The position numbers were made by a program, and so were the translations under genes. Positions 59,999 through 64,000 of a DNA stretch of 64,000 nt are shown here, piece by piece. How positions within the stretch are numbered: the first letter of the stretch is position 1; each line of letters opens with the position of its first letter. The notes beneath the pieces are model-generated. The model saw only the letters and a program-made list of their open reading frames with translations. It was not told the DNA's origin and searched no databases. Source of the stretch: an uncultured Acidimicrobiales bacterium (GTDB lineage: Bacteria > Actinomycetota > Acidimicrobiia > Acidimicrobiales > CATQHL01); the NCBI GenBank assembly GCA_958295925.1, contig CATQHL010000001.1:2156780-2220779 (forward strand), in the 5' to 3' direction.

Positions 59999-60145
59999 GC
60001 TCAGCCTGCGGGCCAACGGCCGGGGGTGCCGCCTGCGGTGACCGGCGGGGAGAAGGGTGAGATGGGCCGTATTGTGATCTGGCCGCTCGTGCTCCTCCTC
60101 GGCGTTCGCAGCGAATAGCCAACCCCAGCGAAGGGAGCAACAAAC

Positions 60146-61093
60146 GTGAGTGAGACATCTGGCCCCAGCGAGTGGCAGCAGCGCATTACCGGCGAGTGGT
60201 TCGGCCTTCCGGCCGTCTTTGACGCAGATGGCAACCACACCGGATTCAACAAGGTGAGCCGCTCCAGCGTCTTCGCCGACGGCAAGACCACATACTTCAT
60301 GCAATGCGACTTTCAGAACACCGGGCCGCTGAGAAACCGCTTCGAGATAAAGGATTTCGCCTTCGGCGTTGACGACGCCCACCGCAACCGCATCTACCTG
60401 GGGCCGGACTTCTACGGAGCAGGTCAGCCCTACGGCGCCCTGGTGGACTCCCACTACTACTCACCGGCCTGGCGGGCCGACATCAACACCGTCAATCACA
60501 TACTCGCCGACGGCAGGACACAGGTGTACTCCTCTCTTCTCTACGAGGGGCCGACGATCTTTGCGGTGTTCAACGGGGTCTACCGGATGGCCACCGACTA
60601 CGACTCCAACCCCGACACCAAGTCGGAGATTGAGGAGTTTCTCGCCCTGGAGCGCAAGCTCTCTGCGCGGCCTCACGTGCTGCCCGACAGGCAAAGCGGC
60701 TCTTGGCGGGGCGAGTGCGAGATGTACGGGGCGGATCAGGAGCATGGGGGGAGCGTGGAGGTGGAGGTGCTCCACAATCCCCTTGACCTGGTGCGTTCCG
60801 AGCAGACGTGGAACTTCCACCTCGGGGAGAGTGTCAACTCGTTTTCCTACCTGCGGACCCGCATCGGCAACCGTCACACCTATGACGGCCCCGACCTTCA
60901 CGGAAACGCCATCGCCTACGGGCGGGCGTTGTACAACACCTTGCACCACACCGGGCACGCAACCAAGGTGCGCGGGCGGGAGTTCATCATCGACAGCGAC
61001 TACACGATGGCGGTCGTGTGGTGGTTCTCCGAGGGTGGCAGGGTGTTCCAGGTTGTTTTCGGGACGCTCCGCTGGCATCCCGGCGGGGGATAG
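60146..61093 (+). CDS. Two-domain beta-barrel (lipocalin/DUF3598-like) protein
   Basis: A 315-residue protein without signal peptide. Each half starts with a tryptophan/glycine strand (ITGEWFGLPAVFDADGNHTG; GSWRGECEMYGADQEHGG) and consists of alternating beta strands rich in Tyr, Phe and Trp, ending AVVWWFSEGGRVFQVVFGTL. This layout fits two lipocalin-like barrels, similar to cyanobacterial DUF3598 or bilin-lyase-type proteins, and it is paralogous to the genes at 61845 and 63529. Binding or handling of a bilin is inferred from the neighbours. GTG start behind AAGGGAG; 147-base gap after the RCCR-like gene. Confidence 0.55.
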   Translation: MSETSGPSEWQQRITGEWFGLPAVFDADGNHTGFNKVSRSSVFADGKTTYFMQCDFQNTGPLRNRFEIKDFAFGVDDAHRNRIYLGPDFYGAGQPYGALVDSHYYSPAWRADINTVNHILADGRTQVYSSLLYEGPTIFAVFNGVYRMATDYDSNPDTKSEIEEFLALERKLSARPHVLPDRQSGSWRGECEMYGADQEHGGSVEVEVLHNPLDLVRSEQTWNFHLGESVNSFSYLRTRIGNRHTYDGPDLHGNAIAYGRALYNTLHHTGHATKVRGREFIIDSDYTMAVVWWFSEGGRVFQVVFGTLRWHPGGG

Positions 61094-61097
61094 GGAC

Positions 61098-61121
61098 CCG
61101 CCCCCGGCGCATGTCGGGCGG
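61098..61121. terminator. Candidate terminator hairpin between convergent genes
   Basis: CCGCCC (61098-61103) and GGGCGG (61116-61121) form a GC-rich stem with a 12-base loop in the 46-base gap between the convergent stops; no T run. Confidence 0.3.
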
Positions 61122-61139
61122 TGGGTCGCCGCCGGGATT

Positions 61140-61832
61140 TCAGGGCGAACTCGGGATAACCCCCACCTCTACGCCTTGAACCCCGGCTATGCGGCGGTCG
61201 CTGATGACCACTGAGCGTGCGGCGGCGGGGTCGCTGATCTCCAGGAGGCGCAGCCGCTCGTCTGAATTAGGCCAGGACTCGGCGACCGTCATCGGGCCGA
61301 CCCTGCGCCAGATCGCGTTGGGCCGATCGGGGGGTGCCGGGGCAGGGGAGAGGTCGAGCTCCGGCCAGCGGAGGCCTGCGTCGAATTTCATGGCCACGCC
61401 AGCGATGTCCTCGGTGGCCACTCCGACTATGTCGGCCACAGAACGTCCGGCCAGTGAAAAGAACCCGCCGGTGAGCTGTCGCCCAGGGTCTGTGAGCACC
61501 GAGAAAGACTCGAATGAGTATCCGAAGCGCGGCCAGATTCCCTCTCCGGTGAGCGCGCCGGGCGACCATTCCCTGCCGCAGCCGACCACGTCAGGCCCCA
61601 GATAGCGGCGCTCGGCGCCCTTGGCTTCCAGCTCGAATACCCATTTGCCTGCGAATGCGCCCATGGGGTGGCCGACCAGGGACTTTCCTGGCTCGCAGAC
61701 CTGGGTCACCCTTATGCGGCCGCAGGCGAGGCGCTCCAGGCTGCGCAGTTGCCGGACGACGCCGACGAAGCGGCCGTCGGGGTCGAAGACGTATTCGCTC
61801 ACCAGCCAGCGGCCGGCGAAGGAGTCGCTCAT
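61140..61832 (-). CDS. Beta-barrel (lipocalin-like) protein
   Basis: A 230-residue cytosolic protein. The N-terminus SFAGRWLVSEYVFDPDGRFV and the strands GAFAGKWVFELEAKGAERRY and GGFFSLAGRSVADIVG resemble the barrel proteins next door; the C-terminal 90 residues (from LDSAG-like FDAGLRWPELDLSPAP on) are less regular. Last gene of a minus-strand operon 63993-61140. Function unknown. Confidence 0.5.
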   Translation of the reverse strand: MSDSFAGRWLVSEYVFDPDGRFVGVVRQLRSLERLACGRIRVTQVCEPGKSLVGHPMGAFAGKWVFELEAKGAERRYLGPDVVGCGREWSPGALTGEGIWPRFGYSFESFSVLTDPGRQLTGGFFSLAGRSVADIVGVATEDIAGVAMKFDAGLRWPELDLSPAPAPPDRPNAIWRRVGPMTVAESWPNSDERLRLLEISDPAAARSVVISDRRIAGVQGVEVGVIPSSP

Positions 61833-61844
61833 CGGCGCTCGGCG

Positions 61845-62717
61845 CTACGCCTGGGCGCCGGGCTCGAAGCGCAGCGCGCCGTAGGCCGCCCCAATCCGGC
61901 GCCCGCCGCTAAACCAGGTGTGCAGCACTCCCTTGGTTTCCCCGCCGCTGGCGATCACCTCGCGCCGCCAAAGCCTCAACCCCTCAGAGCTGAAGTGGAA
62001 ATTGCCCGCGAGGGCCCGCCCCCCCCAGGCGCTGGCGCTGCCGGTTACGTCGCCAGGGTCGCTCCACAGGCCGCGGCGGTCGGCGTTCAAGGTCAGCGTC
62101 GCGTCGTCGGCGAAGCCGCAACTGCGCAGGGTCAGGTCTTGCCTGCCGCCCTCCCCGGCGATGGTCTGCTCCGAGTAGTCGGTGCTGCCGAGGGGGAGAA
62201 GGTCGGTGCCCAGCAGGTTGAGCGTCCCTTTCCATGTGCCCTCCCTGCTAAGCGGAGGGCCGGTGCCGCAGTCAAGGCCGACGGCCCCCTCGTCCTCGTC
62301 TTCGCAGCGCCGGTGATACTCGCCCACAACGGTGTAAGCCGTCTGCTCGCCTCGGCTCAGCAACGCCAGGGAGAGCTGGGTCGCCCCGCCCGGCAGCACC
62401 ATCAGAAAGATGCGCTGGGACAATCCGATGCTCGGCCAGTAGTTGTTGGCGTCAATCAGCCCTTCGCCCAGAGTCTCGGCGTAGCCGTAGTTCAGAGGCC
62501 CCTCGTATCGGCGGTGATCGCCTCTGTCGGATATGCGGTAAGCGCCGGAGAGCTCAAACGGCCCCTTGAAGCTCACTTCCACCTCCACGCAGTCTCCGCC
62601 AAGGTCGCGCCGAACAACCCGTGCGTCGCGGCCTTCCCCGGCGTAGCGCCCCGCCGAGTCGAAGACATCCGCCGTTCCCCGCCAGCGACCCTCCCCCCTA
62701 CGGAAGGAGCCGCTCAC
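61845..62717 (-). CDS. Two-domain beta-barrel (lipocalin-like) protein
   Basis: A 290-residue protein built of two similar halves: GEGRWRGTADVFDSAGRYAG and REGTWKGTLNLLGTDLLPLG open the halves. The end HTWFSGGRRIGAAYGALRFE matches the end of the gene at 60146 (VWWFSEGGRVFQVVFGTLRW). No signal peptide. The GTG start overlaps the stop of the upstream DUF3891 gene by four bases. Confidence 0.55.
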   Translation of the reverse strand: MSGSFRRGEGRWRGTADVFDSAGRYAGEGRDARVVRRDLGGDCVEVEVSFKGPFELSGAYRISDRGDHRRYEGPLNYGYAETLGEGLIDANNYWPSIGLSQRIFLMVLPGGATQLSLALLSRGEQTAYTVVGEYHRRCEDEDEGAVGLDCGTGPPLSREGTWKGTLNLLGTDLLPLGSTDYSEQTIAGEGGRQDLTLRSCGFADDATLTLNADRRGLWSDPGDVTGSASAWGGRALAGNFHFSSEGLRLWRREVIASGGETKGVLHTWFSGGRRIGAAYGALRFEPGAQA

Positions 62718-63532
62718 GGGGCGACTAGTCGGACGGTCTGTTTGGAGATCGGGGTGTCGGCAATGATGGCGGCGAGATCTGAGCCCGCCGGGGCGGGGCT
62801 GAGGTATCGGCCCTCGGTGGAGACCTCAAGCCCGTCGGCGTCGAACGGGAAGGGATCAAGCTCGTAGACGGCTCCGGGCCGCTCGGTCACAATGATCGAT
62901 GCGTCGTAGCGGTAGCCGGCGGGGACGTGTCTGAACTCGGATGTGCCGCGCATGCCCGCAGGCTGAAGATGGCAGTAGAGCGAGAATGTGTCGAAGAACT
63001 GCAGCTGCTTGTAGGCGGTGAAAATAAGTTCCTCGTCGGCCAAATGGGCGGTGTCGGGGTTGGATGCGAGTTCCGCCTTGAGCCGCCCCTGGCGAGCCGT
63101 TTCGGCGTTCAGCATCTCATCGACCGTCGGTCGCAGGTGTGCGGGCACCTTGTTAATGAAGAGTTTGTCGGGGGCGAGGCCGTAACGGCCGTGGTAAAGC
63201 CCGTAGCTGTGCATGGAGGAGATGAGGCCGCTCAGCGGGTGGTGGCGCTGGTTGAATTCGGGCGAGCCGGCGCTGGTTGAGACGATGTCCTCGAGGGGGG
63301 TTGCGCCGAGGTTGTAGGGCAGGCCGCTGGAGGGATCTTGCGCCGCGGCGGCGTCGAGTTCGTCCCATCCCCGGTCGTGGTTTGCCACCACGTACCAGAG
63401 AGGCTCGTACGGGTCGAGCGGCTCGAACTCTTCGTTGCCGAAGTGCTCGGCGAGTTGGCCTGCGAATGCGGTGTGCTGCCCCATGGCGATGACAAAGCGG
63501 TTTTCGCCTTCCGGGGCGTTCTGGACGATCAC
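62714..63532 (-). CDS. DUF3891 family protein
   Basis: A 272-residue protein of the DUF3891 type: MGQHTAFAGQLAEHFGNEEF, VVANHDRGWDELDAAAAQDP with a conserved His-Asp pair, TPLEDIVSTSAG and HPLSGLISSMHSYGLYHGRY, then LKAELASNPDTAHLADEELI and LQFFDTFSLYCHL. The conserved His and Asp suggest a metal-binding, HD-like site; the family's activity is unknown to me. ATG start overlaps the stop of the upstream gene by four bases. Confidence 0.65.
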   Translation of the reverse strand: MIVQNAPEGENRFVIAMGQHTAFAGQLAEHFGNEEFEPLDPYEPLWYVVANHDRGWDELDAAAAQDPSSGLPYNLGATPLEDIVSTSAGSPEFNQRHHPLSGLISSMHSYGLYHGRYGLAPDKLFINKVPAHLRPTVDEMLNAETARQGRLKAELASNPDTAHLADEELIFTAYKQLQFFDTFSLYCHLQPAGMRGTSEFRHVPAGYRYDASIIVTERPGAVYELDPFPFDADGLEVSTEGRYLSPAPAGSDLAAIIADTPISKQTVRLVAP

Positions 63533-63993
63533 GGCCGCAGCACCCTGGTGAAGTCCTGAATCTGGAAGACGTGCGTTGCCCCGTCTCGCACCTTGTGGGT
63601 GATTATGCGGCGGGTGTCCCGATCTAGGAAGTAGTGGTTGTTGTAGACGATGCTCTCCGAGACTCGGCTGTGAATGGTGAACACGTAGTTGTAGGGGGTG
63701 AGTTCAGTGCCTTCAAGGTCGATCATCTCGCTTGCAGCCCAGCACCGCTTGCCTTCTACCGAGATGCGCGTCTCGTAGATCGTCTCGCCCACCCCGTAGA
63801 GGTTCTCGAAGTGCTCGTGGAGGTGCCAGGCGCTCTCATCGAGCCAGTAGACGTCCATGTGCACGGCACTGGCTTCCAGGAACTCGCCGACGGGGGAGAA
63901 TGTCTTGCAAAGCCCTTCCCAGCGTCCCATGAAGCACTGGTATGGCCGCTCGGTGGAGGCTCCGTAGTTGCGTCCGTTGCGGGTCACGTTCAC
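63529..63993 (-). CDS. Single-domain DUF3598/lipocalin-like protein, possibly 5' partial
   Basis: 154 residues from GTG at 63993, but the frame stays open to the window edge, so the start may lie outside. CFMGRWEGLCKTFSPVGEFL is close to the N-terminal strand of DUF3598 proteins; later strands YNYVFTIHSRVSESIVYNNH, FLDRDTRRIITHKVRDGATH and FQIQDFTRVLRP complete one barrel. It heads the minus-strand operon as far as visible. Confidence 0.55.
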   Translation of the reverse strand: MNVTRNGRNYGASTERPYQCFMGRWEGLCKTFSPVGEFLEASAVHMDVYWLDESAWHLHEHFENLYGVGETIYETRISVEGKRCWAASEMIDLEGTELTPYNYVFTIHSRVSESIVYNNHYFLDRDTRRIITHKVRDGATHVFQIQDFTRVLRP

Positions 63994-64000
63994 ATCGTAG

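Overview
The window is high-GC DNA from an actinobacterium, most likely of the class Acidimicrobiia. The grounds are the chromosomal order tlyA-nadK-recN-pyrG-xer, scpAB-aroH-tyrA-aroA, a cytidylate kinase fused to a PlsC acyltransferase, an F420-type luciferase-like monooxygenase, and secreted proteins with long poly-Thr linkers. The class-level call is inference. No rRNA, tRNA, CRISPR array or transposase was recognised.

Region 1 (1-14062) is a conserved housekeeping block: the end of a 2-oxoacid:ferredoxin oxidoreductase beta subunit, a HAD phosphatase, TlyA, NAD kinase, RecN, CTP synthase, a Xer recombinase, TrpS (the only minus-strand gene here), ScpA/ScpB, AroH, TyrA, AroA and the Cmk-PlsC fusion. 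Region 2 (14063-14958) is a small, less GC-rich two-gene unit with a ClpP/SDH-type serine protease fragment. Region 3 (15067-29350) looks like one long scavenging operon: hydantoinase/oxoprolinase A and B, a hydantoin/Asp-Glu racemase-like protein, a complete oligopeptide-type ABC importer, an LLM flavin oxidoreductase, an amidohydrolase and an M24 aminopeptidase. It would import and open cyclic amides or modified peptides.

At 29358-29939 lies a probable selenoprotein. It is a glutaredoxin-like gene whose redox motif reads U-Q-E-C, with an in-frame TGA at 29430 in the position of the first Cys and a SECIS-like hairpin just after it.

Region 4 (29.9-57.2 kb) is an unusual secreted-effector locus. 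A giant protein (about 2,500 residues) carries about eleven fibronectin-III modules, four Thr-rich linkers, a phospholipase-A2-like C-HD-C centre and a C-terminal ricin-type beta-trefoil. Its last third, a following lipoprotein gene and a pilin-like gene form a unit of about 4.6 kb repeated three times in tandem. In copies 2 and 3 the toxin part is riddled with stops and frameshifts while the lipoprotein reading frames stay open. Further lipoprotein genes (one a 1,454-residue triple-domain protein) and ricin and pilin fragments follow. The arrangement recalls polymorphic-toxin loci with retained immunity genes. Poly-G tracts of 13-15 bases lie at frame breaks.

Region 5 (57288-64000) holds a red-chlorophyll-catabolite-reductase-like protein, a Rieske oxygenase and a second RCCR-like protein in one operon. 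Next to it are a related beta-barrel (lipocalin/DUF3598-like) gene and a convergent four-gene operon with three more such proteins and a DUF3891 protein. Together they suggest bacterial degradation or handling of chlorophyll-type tetrapyrroles.
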